From an uncultured Butyricimonas sp. (GTDB lineage Bacteria > Bacteroidota > Bacteroidia > Bacteroidales > Marinifilaceae), in assembly GCA_944321845.1 (NCBI GenBank), contig CALUMT010000004.1:1-64000 (forward strand): a stretch of 64,000 nucleotides of DNA. Reading direction: 5' to 3'. The translations under genes and the position numbers were made by a program. Under the pieces are notes generated by a model. That model had not been told where the DNA came from and did no database searches. It saw nothing but the letters and a program-made list of their open reading frames with translations. Positions within the stretch are counted from its first letter, which is position 1; each line of letters starts with the position of its first letter. Below are positions 1 through 7,179 of this stretch, in pieces.

Positions 1-11
1 TCGTTCCCTTC

Positions 12-15
12 CAAA
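12..15 (-). promoter_or_regulatory. Possible second rRNA-operon -33 element, partner off window
   Basis: On the minus strand this TTTG sits in the context AAAATTTGGAAGGG, very like the context of the complete promoter about 220 bp upstream (AAAATTTGGAAGTGG at 222-237). Its -7 box would fall just beyond the left edge, so a tandem second promoter is an inference. T-rich and A-rich tracts lie around positions 28-47. Confidence 0.4.
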
Positions 16-200
16 TTTTCGGGGAACTTTTTTTTCATCTTTTTTTCTCGACCCCGGGTCGTGTCGACCGGGAGGCGGGAAAAGAGACAAGATAAAACCG
101 GGATCGCTCCCGAATCGCCCATCAACACCCTTGAAAAGAACTGTGCCCGAGAAACTTGCGCCCCTTCATTCTCCATCACCGTGCCTCTCGAAAGCGGGTG

Positions 201-233
201 CAAAGATAAACCACTTTTCTCCCCACTTCCAAA
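201..233 (-). promoter_or_regulatory. Strong Bacteroidetes promoter, probably of an rRNA operon to the left
   Basis: Read on the minus strand, TTTG (233-230) is followed after 21 bp by TATCTTTG (208-201), a full match to the Bacteroidetes sigma consensus. The following bases, GCACCCGCTTTCGAGAGG, and the A/T-rich stretch upstream resemble rRNA operon leaders of Bacteroides. No gene starts in the 200 bases before the window edge, so the transcript would have to reach a gene outside, most likely 16S rRNA. The rRNA assignment is inference; the promoter match is seen directly. Confidence 0.6.
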
Positions 234-436
234 TTTTTTGACAACTTTTTTCGAGATTTCTTCAAAGTTTTTCCCAACTAGCTGGGGATCAACTCGACCC
301 GGAACGCCGGTTTTCACGACCGACAACCGGCGAGTCCAGGCGAGAATTCCCTCACCGGGGTATCCCTACCCCCTTCAACCCGGTATTACCACCTGTTTAG
401 CAGGAGATTGACGTCACATGAACGAGTATTAACCAT
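234..436. other. Noncoding spacer upstream of the rRNA-type promoter
   Basis: I see no plausible gene here. A reading frame at 61-411 on the plus strand has no family resemblance and runs antisense to the promoter. A 7-bp inverted repeat, GCCGGTT (306-312) and AACCGGC (325-331), could form a weak hairpin. The A/T-rich part next to the -33 box at 234-280 could act as an UP-like element. Confidence 0.4.
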
Positions 437-505
437 GTATCAATCACGTATCATTTGCGTGTTTTTACGCTGGTGATACGCTATTAATACGGAATTGATA
501 CGGAT
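437..505. repeat. Degenerate 11-bp-period repeats in two opposed groups
   Basis: Two adjacent 11-mers, GTATCAATCAC (437-447) and GTATCATTTGC (448-458), are followed after 14 bases by three adjacent 11-mers, GTGATACGCTA (473-483), TTAATACGGAA (484-494) and TTGATACGGAT (495-505). The shared core is TGATAC, reading left in the first group and right in the second. The spacing equals about one helical turn. A similar array lies at 10720-10751. The function is unknown. Confidence 0.55.
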
Positions 506-606
506 ATGCTCAACATGAAACACTGGGGAACAACGGGTTAGTACAGGAGGAGAACAGGAGGTAAATGATTATCAAAATCTCATTCCTTCAAACACCAGAT
601 TTTTAT

Positions 607-641
607 GAAAAAACAAGAGCTTGCCAGTTCCTAGCAAGCTC
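607..641 (-). terminator. Terminator of the trpS-ruvA operon
   Basis: The arms GAGCTTGC (617-624) and GCAAGCTC (634-641) form an 8-bp stem. On the minus strand the stem is followed by TTGTTTTTT. It lies about 50 bases after the ruvA stop codon, as expected for a factor-independent terminator. Confidence 0.8.
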
Positions 642-692
642 CGAAAAAATAGTTTTCCAATATAGCAGATCTATACTCTCCAAAAATCTTGG

Positions 693-1277
693 TTACATCT
701 GTTTTAAGGCCAATTTTATCAACTCCTCCACGGTGACTTGCTGATTTTTCATCAGAATATGATCCACCACCTTCATCACGACCGACTTCGAGAAACCAAG
801 CGCAATCAATGCGGCAATAGCCTCGTCCTTCACCGCACTCGCGGTAAAACTAATCGTCTCCAGAGAAGCATTCTCTTTCCCTACCTTATCTTTCAATTCT
901 ATAATTACCCGTTGCGCCATTTTTATCCCTATCCCCTTGATGCTTTTAATCACGCTCACATTCTCCGTCAATATGGCCCCCACAATCTCATCAACGCTAA
1001 GGGAACTCAACATCACGTTAGCGGTATTCGCACCAATTCCCGAAACAGAAATCAGCGAACGAAATAAAGAACGTTCCTCACGAGAATAGAATCCATACAA
1101 CAACAAGGCATCCTCTCGCACTATCTGGTGAACATATAGCAACACCTCTTCTCTCCCCGAGGACAATTGCGAATAGGTATTCACAGAAATATTGATGTAA
1201 TAACCGATACCCCCGCAATCCACCACGGCATAAGCGGGGGTAATCTCCACTAACTTACCTTTGATGTAGTCGTACAT
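693..1277 (-). CDS. ruvA: Holliday junction branch migration protein RuvA
   Basis: RuvA binds four-way DNA junctions as a tetramer and loads the RuvB motor for branch migration in recombinational repair. The 194-residue length is normal. The N-terminal OB-fold begins MYDYIKGKL. Two helix-hairpin-helix motifs follow, around LISVSGIGANTA (residues 75-86) and IKGIGIKMAQRVI (113-125). A C-terminal three-helix domain fills the last 50 residues and would contact RuvB. The gene starts three bases after the trpS stop, so the two are surely co-transcribed; a terminator follows at 607-641. The ruvB and ruvC genes are not in the window. Confidence 0.96.
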   Translation of the reverse strand: MYDYIKGKLVEITPAYAVVDCGGIGYYINISVNTYSQLSSGREEVLLYVHQIVREDALLLYGFYSREERSLFRSLISVSGIGANTANVMLSSLSVDEIVGAILTENVSVIKSIKGIGIKMAQRVIIELKDKVGKENASLETISFTASAVKDEAIAALIALGFSKSVVMKVVDHILMKNQQVTVEELIKLALKQM

Positions 1278-1280
1278 AAT

Positions 1281-2264
1281 TTAACGAAAACCTATCAAAT
1301 GACGTACTTCCTGTATCGTAGCTCTCGCACTCTCACGGGATTTTTCCGCTCCCATTGCCACAACCTTATCCAAATAAGCCGTATCGGAAGCAAATTCCTG
1401 GATGCGTTCCCGGATTGGCGTCGTGAAAGAAACAATATCTTCCGCCAACTGCTTTTTCAGATCGCCATAACGAATCTCGCAATTGTTATACTTTTCATTA
1501 AAGAAATCATACACCTCCCGAGAAGAAACCACCTCCAGCAAGGTAAATAAATTACGGATCACTTCCGGTTTCTCGCTATTGGGAACAGTTGGACCGCTAT
1601 CCGTGACTGCCTTCATTACTTTTTTACGAATCACGGAAGGCTCATCTATCAGGTAAATCGCGTTTCCCTCGGATTTCCCCATTTTTCCAGAACCGTCCAA
1701 TCCCGGAATTTTGATTCCTTCCCCAGAATAGGAGAAAGAAGCAGGTTCCGGGAACAGGTCACATTCATATATAGTATTGAAACGGCGGGCAAATTTCCGA
1801 GCCATTTCCATGTTTTGCTCCTGATCTTTTCCCACCGGAACCTTATGAGCCCGGTGAATCAGAATGTCCGCAGCCATGAGTGTCGGGTAGGTCAATAAAC
1901 CCGCGTTAACATTGTCCGGTTGTTTACGCGCTTTTTCCTTAAAGGTTGTCGTCCGTTCCAATTCTCCCAAATACGCGTTCATATTTAAAAAGAGATAGAG
2001 CTCCAACACTTCCTTCACATCACTCTGCACGTAAATGGTCGCTTTTTCCGGATCCAAGCCACAAGCCAAATATTCCGCAAGTATTTTACGAACACTCAAT
2101 TGAATGTTTTCCGGCCGCGGGTGAGTCGTCAAGGAATGCCAATCCGCAATAAAGAAAAAGCATTTATACTCATCCTGCATTTTCAGGAAATTCTTCACGG
2201 CTCCAAAATAATTACCCAAGTGCAAATTGCCCGTTGGCCTAATACCACTTACTACAGTTTCCAT
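1281..2264 (-). CDS. trpS: Tryptophanyl-tRNA synthetase
   Basis: This class I aminoacyl-tRNA synthetase charges tRNA-Trp. The protein has 327 residues from the ATG at 2264, normal for bacterial TrpS. The HIGH-type motif is seen as PTGNLHLGNY (residues 10-19) and the KMSKS-type motif as KMGKSEGN (near residue 194). An ATG-like start 30 bases upstream (2294) is possible in frame, but it lies inside the -7 box TATCTTTG at 2292-2299, so the transcript probably starts too late to include it. ruvA follows after three bases. Confidence 0.96.
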   Translation of the reverse strand: METVVSGIRPTGNLHLGNYFGAVKNFLKMQDEYKCFFFIADWHSLTTHPRPENIQLSVRKILAEYLACGLDPEKATIYVQSDVKEVLELYLFLNMNAYLGELERTTTFKEKARKQPDNVNAGLLTYPTLMAADILIHRAHKVPVGKDQEQNMEMARKFARRFNTIYECDLFPEPASFSYSGEGIKIPGLDGSGKMGKSEGNAIYLIDEPSVIRKKVMKAVTDSGPTVPNSEKPEVIRNLFTLLEVVSSREVYDFFNEKYNNCEIRYGDLKKQLAEDIVSFTTPIRERIQEFASDTAYLDKVVAMGAEKSRESARATIQEVRHLIGFR

Positions 2265-2291
2265 TATTCTTTTTTTATAAATTACGAAGAA

Positions 2292-2323
2292 CAAAGATAT
2301 TGTTTTATTATTTCTTTCGCAAT
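2292..2323 (-). promoter_or_regulatory. trpS-ruvA promoter
   Basis: On the minus strand a perfect -7 box, TATCTTTG (2299-2292), lies 20 bp after ATTG (2323-2320), three of four bases of the -33 consensus. The predicted transcript start is near 2285, about 20 bases before the trpS ATG. Confidence 0.7.
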
Positions 2324-2465
2324 CCAGCCGTTAAACATTTATAAACAAGATTTCAGTCCGCCAAAAGGGCTTTAAGAGAATTCAATCGTTTCCATTTTAC
2401 ACAACATCCTGTATATCAGCATTAAAAAAAATCACCAAAAACATATACAATTCAATTGTTTTTTC

Positions 2466-2473
2466 TACTTTTG
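2466..2473 (+). promoter_or_regulatory. -7 box of the first PUR-domain gene
   Basis: TACTTTTG matches the Bacteroidetes -7 consensus TAnnTTTG fully and lies 31 bases before the start codon at 2505. No good TTTG box is found 19-21 bp upstream. Confidence 0.6.
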
Positions 2474-2504
2474 CCCTACAACATTTAATCTAATTTTTAG
2501 AAAC

Positions 2505-2834
2505 ATGGAAGGATACATGAAGAATGGGAGTATAGAAACCGACAGCCGCGATGAGATTTATTCTATACCAGTTAGAGCGGGAAAAAGAACATATTTCTTT
2601 GACGTAAAAAGCACCCGTAATAATGATTATTATTTAACCATCACAGAGAGCAAAAAAATCGAAAACGAAGGATCCCGTAATTTTGAAAAACATAAAATTT
2701 TCCTGTACAAGGAAGATTTCGAGAAATTTACGGAAGGCTTGGAAAACACACTCGCCTATATCAGAAATCTGCTCGGGAATAACGGTACAGGAAACCAAGG
2801 TTTCAAAAGCAAATTCGATGATGTAGATTTTTAA
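2505..2834 (+). CDS. PUR-domain nucleic-acid-binding protein (DUF3276), copy 1
   Basis: This is a 109-residue protein of the Bacteroidetes DUF3276 family, small single-domain relatives of eukaryotic Pur-alpha, which bind single-stranded nucleic acid. The core runs from about residue 18 to 90 with the conserved blocks AGKRTYFFDVK, YYLTITESKK and FEKHKIFLYKEDFEKF. A second copy with nearly the same core is at 29145-29453 on the other strand. The tail (residues 92-109) is Asn/Gly rich, then acidic, and differs from copy 2. The gene is monocistronic, with its own -7 box and a 22-bp-stem terminator. The cellular target is unknown. Confidence 0.85.
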   Translation: MEGYMKNGSIETDSRDEIYSIPVRAGKRTYFFDVKSTRNNDYYLTITESKKIENEGSRNFEKHKIFLYKEDFEKFTEGLENTLAYIRNLLGNNGTGNQGFKSKFDDVDF

Positions 2835-2860
2835 CAAGGTCTGAATTGAACATATAGCAT

Positions 2861-2907
2861 GATATAAATAAAGGGAAACACGGATCGTGTTTCCCTTTAT
2901 TTATATC
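2861..2907. terminator. Bidirectional terminator with a 22-bp perfect stem
   Basis: The arms at 2861-2882 and 2886-2907 are perfect reverse complements separated only by GAT. The outer part of the stem is A/T rich, giving T-rich 3' ends on both strands. It serves the rightward PUR gene and the leftward SRPBCC gene that converge here. Confidence 0.85.
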
Positions 2908-2941
2908 GTGAAGATCTTTCCCATTCCGGGAACAGGATGCG

Positions 2942-3415
2942 TTATAACGCACCCGCTCTCAGCATCCCGTATGGAATTTTAGACAATCCTTCGGCCAATT
3001 GATTAATTCCTTTTTCCAATTTCCCCTTCAACATCATTTTCAGCATCATGTTCAGGTTAACCTCAAGCGTTATCCGCATTCGCGTATCATAAGGTCCATT
3101 ATCCAATAGCTGAATCCACATCTGCAATTCAAAAGGAACACTACCATCCCCCTCAATCTTTATCAGCTTGGGCTCCTCCCGCTCCACAATTTTCACACCC
3201 ATCTCTCCCAAACCTTTTACCAAACAGACACATGTATCACTTGTCGTCCGGACATTCTCTATCTTATCCTCCAAACCGGCAATCTTCTGCTCCACGCCCA
3301 TTTTCCGGGCCATCTCCACCATCGCCCCGATTTTCGAGAAATCAGAAAGAAAAGCGTACACGTCATTTATCGTACTGTCTATTTTCTGCACTTCACTAAC
3401 AACCCGTACCGACAT
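2942..3415 (-). CDS. SRPBCC (START-like) domain protein
   Basis: This 157-residue soluble protein fits the SRPBCC/polyketide-cyclase-like fold: an N-terminal strand and helix (VVSEVQKIDSTINDVYAFLSDFSKIG), a central beta-sheet region and a long C-terminal helix (about residues 122-148) that would close a hydrophobic pocket. Such proteins bind small hydrophobic ligands; no ligand can be read from the sequence. There is no signal peptide. It begins six bases after the pyrE stop and is therefore likely co-transcribed with pyrE and the kinase gene upstream. I find no catalytic motif. Confidence 0.75.
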   Translation of the reverse strand: MSVRVVSEVQKIDSTINDVYAFLSDFSKIGAMVEMARKMGVEQKIAGLEDKIENVRTTSDTCVCLVKGLGEMGVKIVEREEPKLIKIEGDGSVPFELQMWIQLLDNGPYDTRMRITLEVNLNMMLKMMLKGKLEKGINQLAEGLSKIPYGMLRAGAL

Positions 3416-3421
3416 ATCACC

Positions 3422-4051
3422 TTATTTGTAAGTTTCCGGGCTTAAACGCCATTCTTTCAATTTAGATACTTCCTCTTCTTTCACGTAACCGGTTTTCTGA
3501 GCCAAATCGATCAAGGCATTATAATCACTCAATGTATCCAGCACACAGTTAGCATGCACGAAATTATCTACCGCTTTTTGGAAACCGTAAGTGAATATGG
3601 CCACCATACCCAGCACTTCACATCCTGCATTACGCAATGCCTCTACTGCCTGTAAGCTGGAACCGCCAGTGGAAATCAAATCTTCAACAACTACCACTTT
3701 TTGGCCGGCTTTAAATTCTCCTTCGATGAGATTTTCCAGACCGTGATTTTTAGCGGCGGAACGCACGTACACGAATGGCAACCCCAATTCCTGTGCTACC
3801 AAAGCACCTTGTGCAATCGCACCTGTAGCCACCCCGGCAATCAATTCCACTTGCGGGTATTTGGACTTGATCAATTGTACGAATTGATCTCTAATATAGG
3901 TCCGCACAACCGGATAAGACAATGTTTTGCGGTTATCGCAATATATCGGGGATTTCCAACCAGAAGCCCACGTAAAAGGATGATTGGGCTCCAACTTTAC
4001 AGCTTTGATAGACAACAAATGAGCTGCAACTTGTTCTGCAACAGTATTCAT
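3422..4051 (-). CDS. pyrE: Orotate phosphoribosyltransferase
   Basis: PyrE joins orotate to PRPP to give orotidine 5'-monophosphate, the fifth step of UMP synthesis. The 209-residue length is typical. The PRPP loop is seen as VVVVEDLISTGGSS (residues 119-132), and the orotate-binding region as FTWASGWKSPIYCDNR (26-41). It lies 25 bases downstream of the AmgK-like kinase gene and six bases upstream of the SRPBCC gene, forming a likely three-gene leftward unit. No other pyr gene is nearby. Confidence 0.96.
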   Translation of the reverse strand: MNTVAEQVAAHLLSIKAVKLEPNHPFTWASGWKSPIYCDNRKTLSYPVVRTYIRDQFVQLIKSKYPQVELIAGVATGAIAQGALVAQELGLPFVYVRSAAKNHGLENLIEGEFKAGQKVVVVEDLISTGGSSLQAVEALRNAGCEVLGMVAIFTYGFQKAVDNFVHANCVLDTLSDYNALIDLAQKTGYVKEEEVSKLKEWRLSPETYK

Positions 4052-4076
4052 AAATATAATTTTTAATAATTATTTT

Positions 4077-5099
4077 CTAACATTCAGTAGACAAAGGTAC
4101 AAAGTATTTTTGGAACGCCAACTCGGCGACACGACGAATTTCTGGATAATCATCAGCAAGTGGCCCTGGAGCAAAAAGTTCCAACACGGCACGTATACCG
4201 GGAAGAATGGAATCCAAAAAATGCTGCTTGCCTTCATATAGTCCCCTCAAGCCGAAAGCTCCCAATGCCTGCAAAAGCCGAACAAGCACAAAATGGTAGA
4301 AGGTCTTTCGAAAAACTTTTCCCCGTTCCGGACAAATCTCCAGCAGACGATCTAGATAATAATCCAACAATTCCTCCCGCTGCCCCCCAGGCATCCGTAC
4401 TATCGCGTCATAAAGAAGCGAAGCCACATCATATTGCAACGCACCTTTACGTCCTCCCTGGTAATCAATAAAGTAAACCTCATCATCAAGTACCATTATA
4501 TTACGGGACTGGAAATCCCGAAACATGAAGGATTCCGTGGAGACTTTAGACAAATGCCCCACCAGCCGTTCAAAATCATCTTCCAGTTTATTCTCATCCG
4601 CTCCGACATTCGCCAACTTCAGGAAACAATACTTGAAATAGTTCAAATCCCAATACATGCAACGCGCATCAAATTCGGGGCGAGGCAGACAATTGGAATA
4701 ATCCAACCCGACAGTCCCTTCCAACTGGAATCGCAACAATTCATCCAAGGCCTTTTTATAAAGCTCCATGGTATGCTCGCTCAAATTTTGCCCCGAGCGC
4801 TCCCGCTCCACCACATCCAGCAACATATCCTTTCCCAAATCCTGCTGGAGATAGACTTTCCGATCGGGCGCAACCTGATATATCTCGGGAACATGCAAGC
4901 CTTTCCCATGAAAATGGCGAGAGAAATCAAGAAAAAGTTCATTTTCCCTGGTATCCTCGTTATATACACCTATACAAGAATTCTCTCCCTGCCATAAACG
5001 CCAATAGCGGCGAGCCGAACCGGAAAGAGGCAACGCCTCCACCCTGTCTGGAGCCACTCCCGCGTATTCTTTAAAAAGTGATTCTACTTGTTCTTGCAT
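4077..5099 (-). CDS. Aminoglycoside phosphotransferase-family sugar kinase (AmgK-like)
   Basis: This 340-residue protein has the APH/choline-kinase fold. The catalytic loop is FRDFQSRN (residues 193-200, Asp195 as likely base) and the metal site is IDYQGG (211-216). The loop RDFQSRN is like that of AmgK, the cell-wall sugar kinase that phosphorylates the anomeric position of N-acetylmuramate in peptidoglycan recycling. The usual partner, a MurU-like nucleotidyltransferase, is not adjacent, so the substrate is uncertain. The start at 5099 is preferred over an in-frame one at 5141, because the longer form would run into the tRNA-Leu terminator hairpin at 5115-5138. Confidence 0.75.
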   Translation of the reverse strand: MQEQVESLFKEYAGVAPDRVEALPLSGSARRYWRLWQGENSCIGVYNEDTRENELFLDFSRHFHGKGLHVPEIYQVAPDRKVYLQQDLGKDMLLDVVERERSGQNLSEHTMELYKKALDELLRFQLEGTVGLDYSNCLPRPEFDARCMYWDLNYFKYCFLKLANVGADENKLEDDFERLVGHLSKVSTESFMFRDFQSRNIMVLDDEVYFIDYQGGRKGALQYDVASLLYDAIVRMPGGQREELLDYYLDRLLEICPERGKVFRKTFYHFVLVRLLQALGAFGLRGLYEGKQHFLDSILPGIRAVLELFAPGPLADDYPEIRRVAELAFQKYFVPLSTEC

Positions 5100-5114
5100 A
5101 ATACAGATTACAAT

Positions 5115-5138
5115 AAAGCCGCTCTCACGAGCGGCTTT
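5115..5138 (-). terminator. Terminator of tRNA-Leu
   Basis: The arms AAAGCCGCTC (5115-5124) and GAGCGGCTTT (5129-5138) form a 10-bp stem with a TCAC loop on the plus strand. It sits 13 bases past the tRNA and 16 bases before the kinase start codon. The T tract is short, so some readthrough into the kinase-pyrE unit is plausible; I found no other promoter for that unit. Confidence 0.65.
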
Positions 5139-5151
5139 CACCTAAAAATTG

Positions 5152-5235
5152 TGCCCAAGACAAGACTCGAACTTGCACAGCCGAACGGCCACTACCACCT
5201 CAAAGTAGCGTGTATACCAATTTCACCACTTGGGC
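5152..5235 (-). tRNA. tRNA-Leu, anticodon GAG
   Basis: On the minus strand the 84-base gene starts GCCCAAG and ends CTTGGGC plus discriminator A, giving a full 7-bp acceptor stem. The D arm contains TGGTGAAATTGG. The anticodon stem CTACT/GGTAG encloses loop TTGAGGT, so the anticodon is GAG. A long variable arm (GGCCGTTCGGCT) marks it as a class II tRNA, and the T loop is GTTCGAGTC. The CCA end is not encoded. A -7 box lies at 5250-5257. Confidence 0.95.
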
Positions 5236-5249
5236 ATTTTTCAGTGCTG

Positions 5250-5257
5250 CAAATATA
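5250..5257 (-). promoter_or_regulatory. -7 box of tRNA-Leu
   Basis: TATATTTG on the minus strand matches TAnnTTTG fully and lies 15 bases before the mature tRNA 5' end. A three-of-four -33 match (GTTG) is found 18 bp upstream. Confidence 0.6.
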
Positions 5258-5296
5258 GCGAATTTTCCTTTATTCCAACAGGATTCTCTCAAAAAA

Positions 5297-6061
5297 TTAA
5301 TCCGCCACCTTTTTCCACACGCTACGAGCCTGACAATGTGTTCGTTCACGAGATTTATCCAGTAAACAATGATTCACGATAACCCGGAGATCACCATCCA
5401 TTTGCAGACTGCATTCCGAATAAATATCGGAATCCGGCATGATCTCATGCTCGTAAACCACCTCGATCTCGCGTATCTCGTGCGTTTTCAGGAAATCATA
5501 AGGCAAAGCATTCGTCAACCATCGCACGTAAGTCGCCTGGGTCACATGCTTGTTGAAATCAATATTATCATAGGTCGCGACAAATTCCCGACTATAACCT
5601 TCCTCTACTTTTAATTGCTTTACATCCAAAGCAAAAGGCAATTGCGGAATCACGTCCTCGCACTCCTTGGCCACGTTCAACACACAAGCCGGCAAACGTA
5701 CCGGCCGACGGCGTCCCAAATCAATAACCATCCATTCGGATGAAGCCCGTACCAGTTCGCTTCCTTCTTGGTCTGTCATCCGGAAATCACGCAAAGCGAA
5801 CAGCCGGTCTGTTCCCGAAGGCCAGGTCTCCAGCCGAATCGTTTCCCCCTGCCTGGGCATACGCCCCACCTGCACATGCAACTTATGCAACATCCACGTC
5901 AATCCTTGCGCATTCAACGTCGGGACATCAAATCCCAATTCCAAGGTCTGCGCATTTGCCACATCGTTGAACAAATCACATAAGGCCTTCAATAACAACC
6001 GGCCTCTCCAATCCGCGTAATGATAACGGATTTCTATTTCTTCCGCGTATTTTTTCATCAT
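5297..6061 (-). CDS. Acyl-ACP thioesterase (FatA/FatB-like)
   Basis: The enzyme releases fatty acids from acyl carrier protein. The 254 residues hold two hotdog domains, as in plant FatA/FatB and their bacterial relatives. The N-terminal half has the substrate-lining block EIEIRYHYADWRGR. The C-terminal half has the catalytic block NIDFNKHVTQATYVRW (residues 166-181), where Asn170 and His172 match the conserved Asn and His of the family. There is no signal peptide. It follows murB by 23 bases and may have its own start: a -7 box TAAATTTG lies at 6070-6077. Two tandem ATG codons are possible starts. Its physiological role in Bacteroidales is not established. Confidence 0.85.
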   Translation of the reverse strand: MMKKYAEEIEIRYHYADWRGRLLLKALCDLFNDVANAQTLELGFDVPTLNAQGLTWMLHKLHVQVGRMPRQGETIRLETWPSGTDRLFALRDFRMTDQEGSELVRASSEWMVIDLGRRRPVRLPACVLNVAKECEDVIPQLPFALDVKQLKVEEGYSREFVATYDNIDFNKHVTQATYVRWLTNALPYDFLKTHEIREIEVVYEHEIMPDSDIYSECSLQMDGDLRVIVNHCLLDKSRERTHCQARSVWKKVAD

Positions 6062-6069
6062 CCCTTCGT

Positions 6070-6077
6070 CAAATTTA
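6070..6077 (-). promoter_or_regulatory. -7 box before the thioesterase gene
   Basis: TAAATTTG on the minus strand matches the consensus fully. It lies in the 23-base gap between murB and the thioesterase, so a transcript starting about seven bases later would be nearly leaderless. No -33 box was found. Confidence 0.4.
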
Positions 6078-6084
6078 AATTACA

Positions 6085-7101
6085 TCATATTATATTTACT
6101 TCCGGTTCAAGCATCACACCAAACCGCATGAAAACCGCCTTTTTAATTTCATTTGCCAAACAGGCGATTTCCAAACCAGTCGCATGCCCCCGATTCACGA
6201 GAACCAACGCCTGCTTATCGTGCACAGCAGCATTACCCAAACTTTTACCCTTCCACCCGGCCTGCTCTATCAACCACCCGGCCGCCAGCTTCGCTTCTCC
6301 TTCTCCAACCTCGTAAACGGGTAAACCCGGGTAATCTTTTTTCAACGCATCGGCCTCCGCACGAGAGATAACCGGATTCTTGAAGAAACTACCGGCATTA
6401 GGCCAAATTTTCACATCCGGCAACTTGGACTCCCGAATAGTGATGACCGCTTTTCGGACATTAGCCAGCGAGACTTCGCCCAGTTTAGCGACCTCCTCCT
6501 TAACATTCCCATAATTCAAACGAGGAGTAAAGTGTTTATTCAAACAGAATGTCACATAGGTCACGATAAACCGGTTCTTCCAACCACGTTTAAAAGCGGA
6601 ATCCCGATAACCGAAATGGCATTCGTCAGCTCCAATCATCACCTTTCCCCCCTTAAATATATCCACGGCCTCCACTTGAGCGATCACTTCACCTGCTTCC
6701 ATCCCGTAAGCCCCGATATTCTGAACTGGAGTCGCCCCGACATGCCCGGGAATGGCCGACAGATTCTCGACACCACTATAACCATGCTCCACCGCCCAGG
6801 CGACAAAATCATCCCACAATTCACCACTCCCCACTCTCACGTATACATGCTCATCATCTTCCCGAATCACCTCGCATCCTTTCATCCGGGGATAAAAAAC
6901 CACCCCTTCAAAATCATCCGTAAACAGGAAATTACTTCCACCTCCCAGAATCAAGACATCATCCGAAGATAATTCATAAGATTTCACGAAATCCACAAAA
7001 TCCTCCTCCACATCGCTTTCCACGAAATACCGGCACGTGGCATCAATGGAGAATGTATTATAATCCTCTAAACTAAAGTACTCCTTTATATCCATCATCA
7101 T
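6085..7101 (-). CDS. murB: UDP-N-acetylenolpyruvoylglucosamine reductase
   Basis: MurB is the FAD enzyme that reduces UDP-GlcNAc-enolpyruvate to UDP-MurNAc in peptidoglycan precursor synthesis. The 338-residue length matches type I MurB. The FAD-binding loop GGGSNFLF is at residues 53-60, NIGAYGMEAGEV lies in the middle, the catalytic Ser is in NAGSFFKNP, and the conserved Glu is near the end in LEPEVNII. Three consecutive Met codons make the start ambiguous by up to two residues. A full -7 match, TACCTTTG, lies at 7121-7128. Confidence 0.96.
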   Translation of the reverse strand: MMMDIKEYFSLEDYNTFSIDATCRYFVESDVEEDFVDFVKSYELSSDDVLILGGGSNFLFTDDFEGVVFYPRMKGCEVIREDDEHVYVRVGSGELWDDFVAWAVEHGYSGVENLSAIPGHVGATPVQNIGAYGMEAGEVIAQVEAVDIFKGGKVMIGADECHFGYRDSAFKRGWKNRFIVTYVTFCLNKHFTPRLNYGNVKEEVAKLGEVSLANVRKAVITIRESKLPDVKIWPNAGSFFKNPVISRAEADALKKDYPGLPVYEVGEGEAKLAAGWLIEQAGWKGKSLGNAAVHDKQALVLVNRGHATGLEIACLANEIKKAVFMRFGVMLEPEVNII

Positions 7102-7120
7102 CTAACGATTTAATCTCAGG

Positions 7121-7128
7121 CAAAGGTA
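7121..7128 (-). promoter_or_regulatory. -7 box of murB
   Basis: TACCTTTG on the minus strand, a full TAnnTTTG match, lies 19 bases before the murB start. It is divergent from the -7 box of the methyltransferase gene at 7150-7157. No TTTG at the expected distance. Confidence 0.55.
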
Positions 7129-7149
7129 AAAATCTCGTAAATAAATTAC

Positions 7150-7157
7150 TACTTTTG
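7150..7157 (+). promoter_or_regulatory. -7 box of the rRNA methyltransferase gene
   Basis: TACTTTTG matches TAnnTTTG fully and lies 22 bases before the ATG at 7180. No TTTG box at the expected distance. Confidence 0.55.
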
Positions 7158-7179
7158 CCAAAGTATAATCAAAATCTTT

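Noticed and set aside
61..411. A 116-codon open frame on the plus strand
   Set aside because: It runs across the minus-strand rRNA-type promoter, has low-complexity Pro/Ser/Thr content and no family pattern or promoter.
437..505. Short repeats considered as a CRISPR array
   Set aside because: Units are 11 bases with no spacers and no cas genes nearby.
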